From Salticus scenicus (Eukaryota; Arthropoda; Arachnida; Araneae; Salticidae): a stretch of DNA of 64,000 bases. Shown here piece after piece: positions 35,911-48,217 of this stretch. Under the pieces are notes generated by a model. It was not told the origin of the DNA. It made no database searches and saw only the letters and a program-made list of their open reading frames with translations. Position numbers and translations under genes: made by a program. Every line of letters starts with the position of its first letter. Position 1 is the first letter of the stretch. The stretch is taken from NCBI GenBank assembly GCA_963930645.1, contig OZ005649.1, positions 77,801,126 to 77,865,125 of the forward strand. The letters run 5' to 3'.

Positions 35911-37198
35911 TGAGCAGAGTCCACCTATGCCAACTAGTTTTGTATAGAATGAAAAGAGTGTGGACTCATATTTTAATAGATACACATAAAACTACAGAAT
36001 ATACTCTCTTATAATGGATGAGTTACCTTCTGAAACCTTCTGAACACAAATTATTTTTTTTTTTCTAATTCGATTTCAGTCAAATATGCCTTTATTTGTG
36101 TCAAATAGTTTTTTGTATTTTATCTGAATTGAGTTATAGATATTTAATGAAAACTTTTTGAAAATTTGACTAAATATCAACAACTCAATTTTTGTCATTC
36201 ATGATTTATTGATTTAAAACAATTTCATAGATGATATAGAATATATAGGATTATTTCATATATAGGATAAATTATGAATTTAGGCTTATAACTTATGTAT
36301 AAGTTTAAAAAATATATACTGAAGAATTTTGGTTAGTAAAAAGCTAAAATGCCAAAATTAAAACTTAATTTGATAATTATATAAAAAACTTTTGAATACT
36401 AATAATATGTTATAATATTTTTAGAAGCAATGACATTTTTGATAAATGCTAAAAAAAAAAAAAAAAAAAAAAAAAAACGAAAGGAATTACTTTTCCTAAT
36501 AGGTATTTAAAATATTAGGGTAACGATTATTGTATCTACATTATAAATTAATTCATTAACGTTTATATATTCCATATATAATTATTATATTCATTAAAAC
36601 TGTACATATGTAAAAGTCTATTGTTTAAGAAGGTTTTATAAGAAAGTTCGTTGGACGGTATATAAGTAAAAGTTTATCGTTTAAGTAGGTTTATAAGAAA
36701 GTTCATTGGATTTCTGTAATTTTATTTTGTAGGTGCTAGGTGAATTAAAAATTGATAAATAATAAGATTCGTCTCGTTTGAAAATGATTGAGAACTTCTT
36801 ACTAACCAGCTGAAATACGAATCCCAGGTGTAGCAGTAAGTTACTTGCGTGCTACATGAACAAGACTAGGTTGAATTACGACGAACAGAAAATTGTGACA
36901 GTCATTTTACCCCCCCCCCCTTTTTTCCCCCCAGTGGATTGTTTAGGTTAACATGCCTGTAACAACATAAATAACTCAAGTTCGATTGATTATTATAAAC
37001 ATTTTACATTTTTTTTAACCTTTTCATATAATTTAGTTAAAGATTTTGACAACAATAATAATAATAATAATAAAAATAATAAAAATCGTCAATTGGGGGT
37101 CCTTACATTAAATTATATCGATTCTTTTAACTTATCATTTAGACTTATTTATTGATTTATATATATATTTTTTCAAATCACAAATAATATTTATTAAT
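35911..37198. other. AT-rich stretch without a recognised gene
   Basis: An A-run of about 27 near 36450. A 50-bp direct duplication at about 36612-36705 (GTTTAAG...GGTTTATAAGAAAGTTCNTTGGA). A C10 run near 36910 and (AAT)n near 37053-37072. Confidence 0.55.
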
Positions 37199-37839
37199 GT
37201 CTTCTATATTCAGTAGAAAAAAATATTGGATTCAGTTTTTGACAGTTTTACACGTTTTGAGAGATCAGAACACGATTTGATTATTTTTAGAAAATGTCTG
37301 CCAGTCTGCGCGGGGAAAAAAAAAGTTTGTTTCAACTAAATATGAAGAAATACTGCACAGAATCACATAAAAATTCATATGTAGTCACCATGGCATAAAT
37401 TAATACCGATCAACTTTTGGTGCAAATTGCTCAACATGTGGCATTGCTGTCCTGCGATTTCTTCCATTTAAAAAGAATCTCAGGTTCTAATGTGTATATT
37501 CAAACAAAACTTGATATATGAGAGGGCTATTATGAAACACTATGCTGATTCAATTTGGGTGCCTACCGGTTGATAGTTAACGATCCTAAGCTACAATTTT
37601 TCCCTAGCCTTTATAAAAACGAATGCTTATTTAGTTTATGTGTATATCAGAAAAAGAAAGCGATGTTATTACTCACCACTTTCCATATGGCTATATCTCA
37701 GCATCTGATGATTAAAATTTCAATAAACTCCATTTGTAAAACCTTTATTCTGAGAAGCTATATTAAACTTTTCTTCCTATTCAACACTATTGGGCACTTT
37801 TATATAGAATGAAGTTTTGTGATGACCACAGCATACTAG
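37199..37839 (-). repeat. Terminal-hairpin repeat element, copy f (reverse orientation)
   Basis: On the minus strand the head reads CTAGTATGCTGTGGTCATCAC followed by AAAACTTCATTCTATAT (ending at 37839). The tail carries AAAACGTGTAAAACTG and a weak hairpin around 37199-37220 (TTCTAC...ATAGAAG). It is a relative of copy d. The frame 37555-37812 lies inside it and is not accepted as a gene. Confidence 0.6.
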
Positions 37840-38182
37840 TTATTTTTTTAAATGCGTTGTTGAAATTATGACGGCTTTTTTTTTTTTTTTTCAGGTAAAT
37901 CAACCTCCTTTTGTTATTTTATTCATTCTTCCATTTCAAGTATAAAAATTTATTTTCTTTATTTCATTGAATTGTATTATTATTTACATCAATTTAAAAC
38001 GTTACTTTCCAGAAACTTGGGCTTTTATTACAAAGAATATTCATTTTTATTATAAATTAATAAAAATGAATAATTGTGATGACCACAACACTTCTTAGCA
38101 CTTGGAAATTTAAAGCAGCGCAATCTAAATAATTGTAATCAATTATTAATTTGAAATTACTCATTTCCTTTGTCGTAACATA

Positions 38183-38660
38183 CACTGAGAAAAAAAAAAA
38201 TAAACCGCCTTCTTCTAGAATGAATAAGTGGCCATTTTCTAAATCCCTTAACTAGAAATATAGATTTTCGAACTATGGGCATAAGGCACGCCAATAAACT
38301 GAATAGACGAAATGGTCAAGAATTTCTTGTTTACACATTTCTAGATGGTGAAACAATATTCTGAATATTCCGAATATTCTGAATCTTTTATATTGCTAGA
38401 AATTCTCGCTTTATTTTCCAGAACTGGATCATACACCAAGATTATAGTTGCTGAAACTCGGCTCTTGTAGTGTCATTTATTTGCAGAGATTTTTAAATAA
38501 CTTTGCCCTCGAGAATATAGGCAAACGCTCTAGAATTCTAACAGGGGTTTCTAGAACTCGCTTTTTAAGGGGACTAGAATTTATAAGGATGACATGGAAC
38601 TATTTTTTCTAGAGCCACAATTTAGATTATAGATGTCAGTTACAGAATTTTTTCTCAGTG
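38183..38660 (+). mobile_element. CACTGAG-ended MITE, copy 1
   Basis: Starts CACTGAGAAAAAA, ends TTTTTTCTCAGTG, with TA on both sides. The body is rich in TCTAGAA/TTCTAGA motifs. Four copies are present in the window. It does not encode a transposase. Confidence 0.85.
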
Positions 38661-38921
38661 TATAATGTGTTTAATAATTATCATAAAAATTCTTTTTTCT
38701 TCGAGTTAGCGAAAAGAGCGCATTGGAAAATGTATAGAAATAAGCAAGTTTGCTTATTTGGGTGCTCGGGGGCGTATTTAATTTAATAATTATGGGGATT
38801 ATTCAATAAAAGCTTTGGAACATAATGTTTTAAAATTTTACAAAATCTCATATTTTTAATTCAAATTATTTTACATTTCTCATAAAAAACTAAACAATTC
38901 ATTTACCTTATCTTTTCAATA

Positions 38922-39424
38922 CACCGAAAAAAAAATATATATAGTATATATATATATATATATATATACCGCTTTCATCTAGAACAAATAAGTGGTCATT
39001 TTCTAAATCCCTACATTAGAAATATAGATTTTTGAGCTGTATATATAAGGCACGCCAATAGGCTGAGTAGACGAAATGATCTAGATTTTCTAGTCTATAC
39101 ATCTCTAAACGGTGAAATAATACTCTGAATAATCTGAGTAATATGAATCCTTTGTATTGCGAGAAATTATTGCTTGGTTTTCTAGAATTGAGTTATAAAC
39201 CAAGATTATAGTTGCTAAATCTCTCCTCTTGAATTCGCATTTATTTGCTGAGATTTTTAAATATGTTTCATATCGATAATATAGACAAACACTCTAGAAT
39301 TCAAACGCAGTCTTCTAGAACTGGCTTTCAAAGGGGACTAGAATTCATAAGGATAACATGGAACTATTTTTACTAGAGCCACAATTTAGATTCTAGATGC
39401 CAGTTACAGAATTTTTTTTCAGTG
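38922..39424 (+). mobile_element. CACTGAG-ended MITE, copy 2
   Basis: Starts CACCGAAAAAAAAA and ends TTTTTTTTCAGTG. TA lies on the left; the right flank is CA. A (TA)n expansion sits just inside the left end (38936-38968). The body is collinear with copy 1. Confidence 0.82.
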
Positions 39425-39572
39425 CATGGCAATAATGAAATTTATTTAAAAGTTTATTCTCAAATGAATAGTTCTTGATGTTACAATTTTAATTTCGGCT
39501 GGATATATTAACAAAAATATCAATATATAAATAATATCAAGAAATATTTTAATATTTTATCAGAAGTTTTTA

Positions 39573-39607
<35 letters not shown>

Positions 39608-40409
39608 GAAAAAAAAAAAAAGAGTGCAAATTCTTATACACTTATAGAAATCAATACAAATTATATATAATTTCAAAATAAAATAAAATATTATGTACTT
39701 ATTTAATTGCACTTAATAAACTCAGAAGATATAGATTAAGCCACATAATAGTACAGTTCTAAACAAAATAAATTGTTCGATTTGTTCCAGTGAAAGTTAC
39801 AAATTTGGCTTTCAATCCTTTGAAATTTTATATACCAGGACAGGAGAGTATGCTTACTTATTTTATAAAGAAAGAGATTACTTTTAAACTACTTTTAATC
39901 TATTTGTTATCAAGATCAAAATAATTTTTATGTTTCTTTACGTATACTTCTCAAATCCACTTCAAAGAATTATTTGTTAGAGAAAAAATGAATAATCGTT
40001 TTTTTATGAAAAAATTAATGTCACAGGTGAAAAATATTAGAGCGTATATATTTTTTTATACGATGATACTTTCAATTCTTTTAAATAATCAATGTCTTAT
40101 CACTTGCAGATGAAACTTGTTATTAATAACAGTCGAATCCTCTTCTAATTATTTGAATTCACAGTAAAGTATTATTTGTTAATGAAAAAATAAATGACCG
40201 TTTATTTCTGTAAACGTACAGTCATCGGAGAAAAATATTAGGATATATATATATGATGATACATTTAACTCTTTCAAATAATTAAGGTTTTATCATTTGC
40301 AGATACAACATGTTAAAAAAATATATATTTTACTGTACTAAAATAAAGCATCTTTCAATTACAGAATGTTTAATTAATTTTCAGCTAGTTGTAGTTTTCA
40401 AGTAGCTGT
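39425..40409. other. AT-rich stretch without a recognised gene
   Basis: A T-run of about 35 at 39578-39613 followed by an A-run. Two loosely similar segments around GTATACTTCTCAAATCCAC (39940) and the region 40090-40290 suggest an old duplication. Confidence 0.5.
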
Positions 40410-40415
40410 AAATAC

Positions 40416-41600
40416 TTAACTAAAAGTAATGGAATATCTATTAACTGATATTTTAAAAATCCACTCTGTAGCAATAGGTCTCCATGCTGTAGCAATTGGT
40501 CTGAGGATCACATCACTACATCGGCGACTGGTCAGAGGTCTATTTGGAATGATACGGAAATCTGTGCGCTCATCAGTGCACATGCCATTATAGACCATCA
40601 GTCCCCCACCGCCACATCTGACACTTCCGTGCAAAAATGCAGGATTTTTTCTAGTGCAGCGTTCCCTCCGGATGGAAATAAATCTATTATCAAGATGAAC
40701 AGAAAACGAGGCTCGCCAGAGAAAAGAATACTCCGCCATTCATTTACAAAATCCATGCATGCAAGAGCACGACGGTGTCTTGCTGTTAACGTAACACATA
40801 GCATTGGTCGACGATTATACAGACATACAGCATAGAGCTGGCTAATGACAGTTTGAGTCAAAATTATGATGTTAGTAGCCGAGTGAAGGTACTGTTGAAA
40901 AAGAGTGACATTCATATTTCGGTGTCTCCGAGCCGTTAGCGTTACACCGAGAAAAAATTCTGTAACTGACATCTAGAATCTAAATTATGGCTCTAGAAAA
41001 TATAGTTCCATGACATCCTTATAAATTCTAGTCCCCTTGGAAAGCGAGTTCTAGATTAGAATTCTAGAGCGTTTGCTTATATTCTCGAGGGCAAAGTTAT
41101 TTAAAAATCTCTGCAAATAAATGAGACTACAAGAGGCGGGTTTCTGCAACTATAATCTTGGTTTATTACCAAATTCTAGAAAATCAAGCGAGAATTTCTT
41201 GCAATATAAATGGTTCAGAATATTTAGAGTATTCAGAATATTGTTTCACCATCTTGAAATGTGTACACTAGAAATTCTCGATCATTTCGTCTATTCAGTT
41301 TATTGGCGTGCCTAATGCGCATAGCTCAAAAATCTATTTTTCTAGTTAAGGGATTTAGAAAATGGCTACGTGTTCATTCTAGAGAAAGGCGGTATATTTT
41401 TTTTCTCAGTGTAAGTATATGTGTGTAAGTATAGTGTATACTTCGAGCCTCCAAATCACCCGTTCCAGATTCTGGAAATCACACTTTGTGAAACTGCAAT
41501 GGCCTCCACTGCTTCAGCTTGGGTTTGGCTCCACTGTAATAGACCAACAACTCTTTAAGCTTCTGAATCGATTAAATGACTTCGCTCAGACATCACACTC
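40416..41600 (-). pseudogene. Tc1-like transposase relic, split by a MITE
   Basis: Tc1 transposases are DDE cut-and-paste enzymes with a paired-type DNA-binding domain. On the minus strand, 41430-41560 encodes a first helix-turn-helix (TQAEAVEAIAVSQSVISRIW). The MITE 40945-41411 then interrupts. The second helix-turn-helix region follows (LTARRHRNMNVTLFQQYL, then RRPMLCVTLTARHRRA), next the first catalytic block, where the usual SDEPRF reads SGEPRF (first Asp replaced by Gly). After a frameshift near 40720 come GGGGLMVYNGMCTDERTDF and a stretch ending ILRPIATAW. The second Asp and the Glu blocks are absent. With the frameshift, the lost catalytic residue, the truncation and the insertion, the gene is dead. 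Confidence 0.82.
40945..41411 (-). mobile_element. CACTGAG-ended MITE, copy 3, inserted in the Tc1 relic
   Basis: Left end CACCGAGAAAAAATTC, right end TTTTTTTTCTCAGTG, TA on both sides (40943-40944, 41412-41413). Reverse orientation relative to copies 1, 2 and 4. It separates the two halves of the Tc1 DNA-binding domain, so it inserted after that Tc1 copy. Confidence 0.85.
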
Positions 41601-41853
41601 ATCGACAAAACACATTTACTGAATGCCGATTATTCTTTTCCACTTTGTTTTTCGCTTAAATTTGAAAGCCAAATTTCATTCGCTGCCGCTGCAGCGACGT
41701 TTTTGACACGAAACTGAAAATTTGTATACTCTGAACTTTTAAAATGAGAAAATTTTTCATTTTTGAATTTCTACTTCAATTTCGTGTGAAAAAAATTTCA
41801 CTTATATTGTTATTTTATACAATACTTACAATATTATTTAATTGTTTTGAGCA

Positions 41854-41910
<57 letters not shown>

Positions 41911-43097
41911 CATGTATATATATATATATGAAAAATATCACATGAGCAGATTTGATGGCAATTTATGAAATTTATATGGAACAAAATTCATGCATTGAAA
42001 TTATGGATTAGTTTAGCTATATTAAAATGTAATGCAAGTTTCATCGGATTTTTCCAAATTGTTATAATATAAACAAATTTAAAAGTTAAATACAACATAT
42101 ACATCATGTTAAATATTAGACTATAACTATAAAAGTAAGATTAATGACATTACATGTTAGAAAATATAAAGATATTTTTCTAATTAGTATAAACCTATCT
42201 TTAATAATAATATAAATTTTAATTAAGTAAAAACTTTGAACTTGCATGTATTGATACATTTAATTTAATTTTCCAGTACTTTTTTGATATTCAGCTGACA
42301 GACCTTATTAGACACATCTTACTTTTAGAACTCTTACATTTATTAAAAATATTTTCATTATTTTCATTTTATTATGACATGGAATTAAAAAAAATATCAT
42401 CGTTTACATTCATTTTACTGTCATGTAGAATTATTAAAATTTTCTTCATTAATTAATTTAAAGTTGATAATTAACATATAACATTGTGCACACGATCTAT
42501 ATGCCTTAAAAAATTCCCATTTTCATTTTAAAATAGAGCTATTTATTGAAGGTATTTTAATTACGGTATAAACAGTATAAAAATTTTTATAAAGTGATTT
42601 TGTTAATTTAGAAGAAAAAAAAAATATTTGTGAGCTAGAAAATTGCATCTTTCGTATACATAATTAAAGCGTAACATTTTAAACCATGTTTAAAGTTTTT
42701 AACTTTATTTTTAAAACTATTTGAAACAAAAGTCTATTATCTCTATTTAATTTTCGTAAATCATTGAAATGTTATCTTTAATATTTTTTTTACTCTCAAA
42801 ATATGAATAGATTAAAATATTTTCGCTTCAAAAATAATTAAAATTTTCCAAAATTAAACAATTTTAGGTAATTAGGCTTAAACGTTGTTTTTAAAGAAAT
42901 ATAGTTTGCTTATTTGGGAATTTATGAAAGAAATTTTGTAATTATTTGTTTGCTTTTGCGTCATACAATCTTTGAATGACATTATTTAATAGCAAAACTC
43001 TCATAATTTTCTCGTTAAAATTTTAAATAACTTTTATCTTTCTAACACTTTTCATATTAATAGTATTCGTTCACAAATTAAGTAAAGAAATTCGATA
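41601..43097. other. AT-rich stretch with a long (TA)n, no recognised gene
   Basis: (TA)25 at 41857-41906, continuing imperfectly to about 41930. The ORF 41744-41968 runs through this repeat and is rejected. 42000-43097 is simple AT-rich sequence. Confidence 0.55.
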
Positions 43098-44869
43098 TCT
43101 CCTTATATTATTAAAATCTGTGCGCATCTGTCTTTCTGTCTGTCTGTCTGTGAGAAATGCCTTGTGAACGCTAAAGCTCCGGCGCTAATGGTCGCAGCGC
43201 CTAGAAACCGGTGTTGACAGAAACAGAATTTCTTCATCTCGACATCGAGAATTCGCTAAGCGATGTAACCCTAATTAGCGGAGATATTAATTAAAACGTT
43301 GAGCTATGTCGATCGAAAAATGACTGAGAATTCACGGTTATTTGCTTAAAAAGAGACATTCTTTCGGAAAAAGTGGAAAATAAATTAGAAATAAATCGTA
43401 TCGTTACAAATAAGGTATCAAATGAAAGGGCCGATTTTTCTCAATCCGATGGTTTAAACGGCTTATTGATCGGACGATTAGATTTTTTTAAAATAACTAA
43501 ACTGAAAAAAAATGGTGGCAACAAATTAAAAGAGTTTTAATATCGCAGACGATCGACTACAGTCTTGAACGAAAAGAAAAACATCTGGTATTTAATGAGG
43601 TCACGTGTTTTGGTACTGCAATTAAAAATTGCAATTTTGAAAAGTCTTCAGTTTTTCAATGTCGCACACAAAACTTGGTATACAGCCCTAACATCACAAG
43701 ACAGCCTTGCAGTTCAGATTTCATCGAATTTAGAAAAAAATTACATTTTAATTGTAAATTAAATTTTATTCTAATACGCGTATTTTAAAGTCTAATTATG
43801 ATTAAATTATTTTTAATACGTCATTCGAAAGATATTTTAAAGTTCTTTTATCTTATCGAAAGTGGAATTCGAGGTTTCACCTGACTTACACGTTTTGAGG
43901 TTTCCTGAATCGGTTTTCTTTTGTATCTGAGCTACTAATTAAAATAATTTCATAACTAATACATCATTAGAAAGCTTTGTTAATTTGGAATCGAACAGTA
44001 GATTACAGAAATTTCTACCGCCAGATGGCGCTGTAATATTTTAAAATTTCCATATTTTAATTTCTAATTATGATTAAATTATTTTTAATGCATTATTCGA
44101 AAGATATTTTAAAGTTCTTTCATATTATCGAAAGTTTTCACCAGATTTACACATTTTGAGGTGCCCTGATTAGGTTTTTATTGAACTCAGCTAATTGAGT
44201 TAGACCGTTCAAAGTATGTATTTGTAGGTTAATTAGGAGGGGCTGAAAGGGTGGGAAAGAAATAAGCGTGCACCGCGCGCGTATCCCCTAACTTGTGCAC
44301 GTGCAGCAGCACGCACAGGACTGCGCTGCCGAAGGGAGTGGGGACCCAATAAGAAAAGATTTTTTAACCGATGAGAAAAGATTTTTTTGATTTTCTTTTC
44401 TTAAGAATAAAAATTCGATTTAAGAAAGAATATGTGTGTTCGCAGCGCGCATGGGTCTGCGCGGCAGAAGGCAGTGGGGACCCGCTGTGAGTTTTTACCT
44501 GATCAAAAATAATTTTTTCTTCGGGGGCACGAAGGGTCAGGAAAGGAAAATGCGCGCGCAGCGTGCACGAGACTGCGCTGCCGAAGGCAGTGGGGACTCG
44601 GTGTGAGTTTTTACCCGATAAGATTTTTTTTTTAGGGGGGCACAAAGGGTCAGGGAGGGAATACGCGTGCGCAGCGCGTGTATCCCTTAACTTGTGCGCG
44701 CGCCGAAGGCAGTGGGGACCCGGGGCAACTTTTTACCCGATCAGAAATGATTTTTTTTTTTTTTTTTTTTTTAATTTCTTTTCTCAAGACTAAAAGTTAC
44801 TGTTAGTGATTACTTAATTATAGTGATTCATTTGTAAATACTGACACGCTATCAGACGAAGCCCGCTAG
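43098..44869 (+). mobile_element. Candidate non-autonomous Helitron with GC-rich tandem core
   Basis: The right edge is GACGAAGCCCGCTAG followed by T, the CTAG|T end expected of a Helitron. The proposed left edge is TC at about 43099 (TCTCCTTATATTATTAAAATC), followed by a GTCTGTCTGTC microsatellite. The interior has repeated segments (AATTATGATTAAATTATTTTTAATNC at about 43793 and 44064) and a GC-rich tandem core at 44230-44720. No hairpin was recognised just before CTAG and there is no Rep/helicase gene, so the class call is tentative. Confidence 0.42.
44230..44725 (+). repeat. GC- and CpG-rich tandem repeat, period about 118-133 bp
   Basis: AGGCAGTGGGGACCC (or GGGAGTGGGGACCC) recurs near 44336, 44469, 44587 and 44707. 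Each unit also has a GCGCGCGCAGCG-type block, an AGGGTCAGGNAGG segment and a TTTTTACCCGATNAGA segment. GC content is far above the surrounding sequence. ORFs 44364-44645 and 44563-44793 are repeat artefacts. Confidence 0.8.
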
Positions 44870-45104
44870 TTTATTAAATAACAAATGTATTCATAATATT
44901 CTTATAGAAAACCTATATGTTTATTTTTATTTTAAATATATACCATTGGAAGCATTATCTTCTATTGCTTCTTTATTCAATTAATTTAACCCAATATTAA
45001 ATCAATTTGATGTTAAAATTATTTTTAGTATTTAATTGATTCAAGGTTTTATTTAAACTTATTAAACAGTGTTTGTTTCACTTAAAAGCGATAACCGGGA
45101 ATTA

Positions 45105-45320
45105 TTAGGTCTTTGTATAAATTCGTGCGGTTTTTTTTATTGTTTCGTTTCATAAAAATATATCAAATCAAATGACAATTTTTAATCAAAATACTCTCCA
45201 TTGCTTTCTACAACTTTTATCCATTTTTTGGGTAACAAATATATACCACGGCGATAGAGGCTCTCGTCTTTGAAGGCAATAAAATGATCCGCGTCCGCAC
45301 GAACTTTTGGAACGACCTAA
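45105..45320 (-). mobile_element. Mariner deletion derivative retaining the transposase C-terminus
   Basis: The termini TTAGGTCTTTGTATAAATTC (left) and TTAGGTCGTTCCAAAAGTTC (right, reverse complement) form an imperfect inverted repeat with TA on both sides (45103-45104, 45321-45322). Between them, on the minus strand, is an open stretch reading ESLYRRGIYLLPKKWIKVV, then a NGEYFD-stop end. This matches the extreme C-terminus of mariner transposases (F..GI..L..RW..c....G.Yf). DNA-binding and most catalytic sequence is deleted, leaving a 216-bp element. Confidence 0.8.
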
Positions 45321-46412
45321 TATTATGTTAATATAACTTTAGAAATACTTTTTGTTATTTTTGAATAATTTACATTATTGAAGTTATTATTTTATTATTT
45401 TAGTAAAGTCTGTATTTGCCGAGCTTTGATTTAAGTTCATTTCTATTTACCTAAATGATGTTAAATAATATCAACAAGTAGTGCAATTTCAAACAAAACA
45501 TAAGCAAAAATCCTTATCCTTAGATTAATTTTTTAATCATAAAATTAATAAATACAGTTACAGGAAATTTCTTAGTTATTAAGATTAAAAAGAAAGAATT
45601 ATATGGTACATTCAGTCCCAAGTATTTAACCATAAAAATTGATTTTTGTTCTATCTCTTTATAAATTAAAAATTATATATGGAATTTATGTATATGTGTA
45701 TTCATTTGTAGCTGCATTTTCCTGCATTTTACTTTATTGCAACTCAACTGTTAAAAAGGAGTGAGATTTTGCCGTACACATTCGCAAAATTTGGAAGTGG
45801 AAGATTGTCGAAATTTAACGTTCCAACATTTCATAATGGTTAAAGCATTTAATTTTTTTCTGTATGGTTCCAAGGACTTCATTTTACGCAATGCATCAAA
45901 GACTAAGTAACACTTTTTGTAAAAAAGTCGCATTGTTATTTCAAATAGGTTAAAACAAACGGTGTTATTCAGAATGATGACAAAACCACTTGGCTATGCT
46001 TTAGAAGAAAAATGTGATATCACAAAGTTCCATCTGACCCACAGTGCAAAACAACTTTCCTATACAAGGTAAGTTTAAATGAATGCCGTATTTCAATATT
46101 TTACTACGTAAAAAGTAATTCATGTATTTATTAAAATGATATTTACATGCTGAGGTATTATAATCACGTTTAGAAAAACGTTCCTCATTAGTTTTTAATA
46201 TATACGCCATGCATCAAGCCAATGCAGTTATTAGCAATTCTTTTACAACATGTCTGTATCGTTCCTGGCTATAACAGTTGGGATAAGTACTAATAATTTC
46301 CACTGGATATGGAGTATTATGCATACCAGTCTTTATGACTCTTTTTAATGAAACATCGCGCGGGTTGAAATTCTATAATTCCGGTAGCTAATCTATCGAT
46401 TCATGTTATAGC
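45321..46412. other. AT-rich stretch without a recognised gene
   Basis: ORFs 45751-45933 and 46001-46210 show no domain. Nothing else seen. Confidence 0.5.
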
Positions 46413-46735
46413 ACACAACCAGTGACCGAGAGGTTCTGGTCTTGAAGCTGGTAGATCGGAAGAGCCAGGTTGGAACCCAGGTCACGTTCGTCAACCTGTC
46501 TGCTTGGAGTTTTATGTGCTTTTCTTCGAAACTCGCGTGAACGAGTTACGACCCCCCAAGAAAGCCCTTCTCCTGAGATTGAGGACCCTTGTATACTCAA
46601 TCTGCCTTCATTTTCCCCATTTCTCTCCTTCGCCTTGGACACCTAGGAGAGATACGGAACCAATCCACTGTTGTGGTAAAGTGTTATTGAAGTGGTTTTG
46701 CGTTTCGATTGTGGTGGTGTTTAATCATGTTTCAG
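46413..46735 (+). repeat. tRNA-derived SINE-like repeat
   Basis: Starts CACAACCAGTGACCGAGAGG. A box A-like TGACCGAGAGG (46423-46433) and a box B-like GGTTGGAACCC (46468-46478) have the spacing expected of a tRNA head. The rest is a C/T-rich body without a clear end or target duplication. The layout parallels the better SINE at 52823-53048. ORFs 46406-46642 (minus) and 46504-46740 (plus) are shadows of it. Confidence 0.6.
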
Positions 46736-48140
46736 AATAGCGTTGGACAAGTTACCTTACATCTGCAGCCGAAGCCATAATTGGAGCATAATTAGATTCC
46801 TAATACCCCTAATACTGTGCATCTACATATGAAAAAAAAAATACGAAATGTTAATCATAAATTATGTTTATTATCTTTACAGTATGTATACTTTGAATAA
46901 ATACAATAATTTCCTCTTGTGTATTACACCTTTCAAATCCAAAATTCGCTTTGACATGCTTTTTATCTTTAAATTTGTCGTTTTAATATTAAGTCCTTAT
47001 TTGTTGAAACTTGTGAATTAACAGTATGTTTCTATGCTAACAAGTACTTTTTATGATGTTGTCTTTTTAATACTTTTGGAGCATTTTGTCATTTATTAAA
47101 TTTTGAAACCAGTAATACTAACTTTTAATAAACATTAATAAAATAACGACTATTAATAAATTTAATAAAGTGCATGACGCATAAAATGATATATTTAATA
47201 AATTTTAATAAAATGCGTCCTTTCAATATATTAAAAGTATATTGAAAAAGAGTAGCATATCATAATGAATAATAGGGGAGAGAGAGAGAATGTGGGGCAC
47301 TTTTGTCTATATATTATTTGCTGTTATATATTACTTGAAGTATAAAAATATATTATATTTAATTGATTAAAAAAGAACGCATATGGTTTTTTAGAGTAAT
47401 TTATTATTTTTAATATAAATCTAAAGAGAAAATATAGAATATCCAGCAAAAATAATCAAGGCAGATATTTTTTATACATATTTTTTTTATATACATTGGC
47501 AAGCATAACGTTTATAGTAATGTTGAATGCAATTAAAACAGAGAAAAGAAATACAAGTACTGATATTAGTCTATTTTGCACACTTATACAATGAAAACTA
47601 TACATTCTGATAAGCTATGAAATTTCTATTTTGAACATTTTATTTGATGCAAATTTGTCTGTAAAAATGCATAATATTTCCTATTGTTTATTTCACAAAT
47701 ACCAGAAATAAAAATGAAATTTTAAGATTCTGTACAATGTTTTGCTACTTATTTATTCAACAGTCACCAATAATTTTGAGAAGCTATATTTGCTATAAAT
47801 GTTTGACAATTAATGTTCTAAATGATTAGGCAACCGTTAAATTAAAAATTTAGCTGTAGATATTGAATTAAAAAGGTACAAATTGTGGCAACACTGGTTC
47901 TGTACTATTCAGTGCTGCTACTCTTGACGATTTTTTGAGCGCAGAATATCAAGCCATGTTTCTTTCGTCCTTTTTATATGTAGTACATTTTTATCAAAAA
48001 TTATTTGTGAAGGAGAAATAAAATGATAAAAGCACTGGGAATGTGATATGTTTTTCTTACTCTATTAGGAAAAATAATCGCATCTTACAATTTTTTTTTC
48101 AATAACATTGAATAATAAGGTTCTAATTTACATTTATTCA
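46736..48140. other. AT-rich stretch downstream of the receptor gene, no recognised feature
   Basis: A (GA)n of about 12 bases at 47278-47289. No gene seen. Confidence 0.5.
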
Positions 48141-48144
48141 TTTA

Positions 48145-48165
48145 TATTTATTTATCAGTTATAAT
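48145..48165 (-). terminator. Possible polyadenylation signal of the receptor gene
   Basis: On the minus strand AATAAATATAAATGAATAAA lies about 60 bases after the stop codon. Such hexamers are common by chance in sequence this AT-rich. Confidence 0.35.
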
Positions 48166-48217
48166 TTTTCAACAAAATTTCGAAAGTATAATAATCAAAC
48201 AAGAAATTAAAAATTAA

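Noticed and set aside
35698..35985. 95-codon minus-strand ORF with hydrophobic parts
   Set aside because: It crosses the end of a terminal-hairpin repeat (tag at 35898-35910), and its composition is typical of random AT-rich sequence.
37555..37812. 85-codon ORF with a possible transmembrane look
   Set aside because: It lies within a reverse-orientation terminal-hairpin repeat and has no recognisable family.
41744..41968. ORF with IYIYIY repeats
   Set aside because: Translation of the (TA)n tract.
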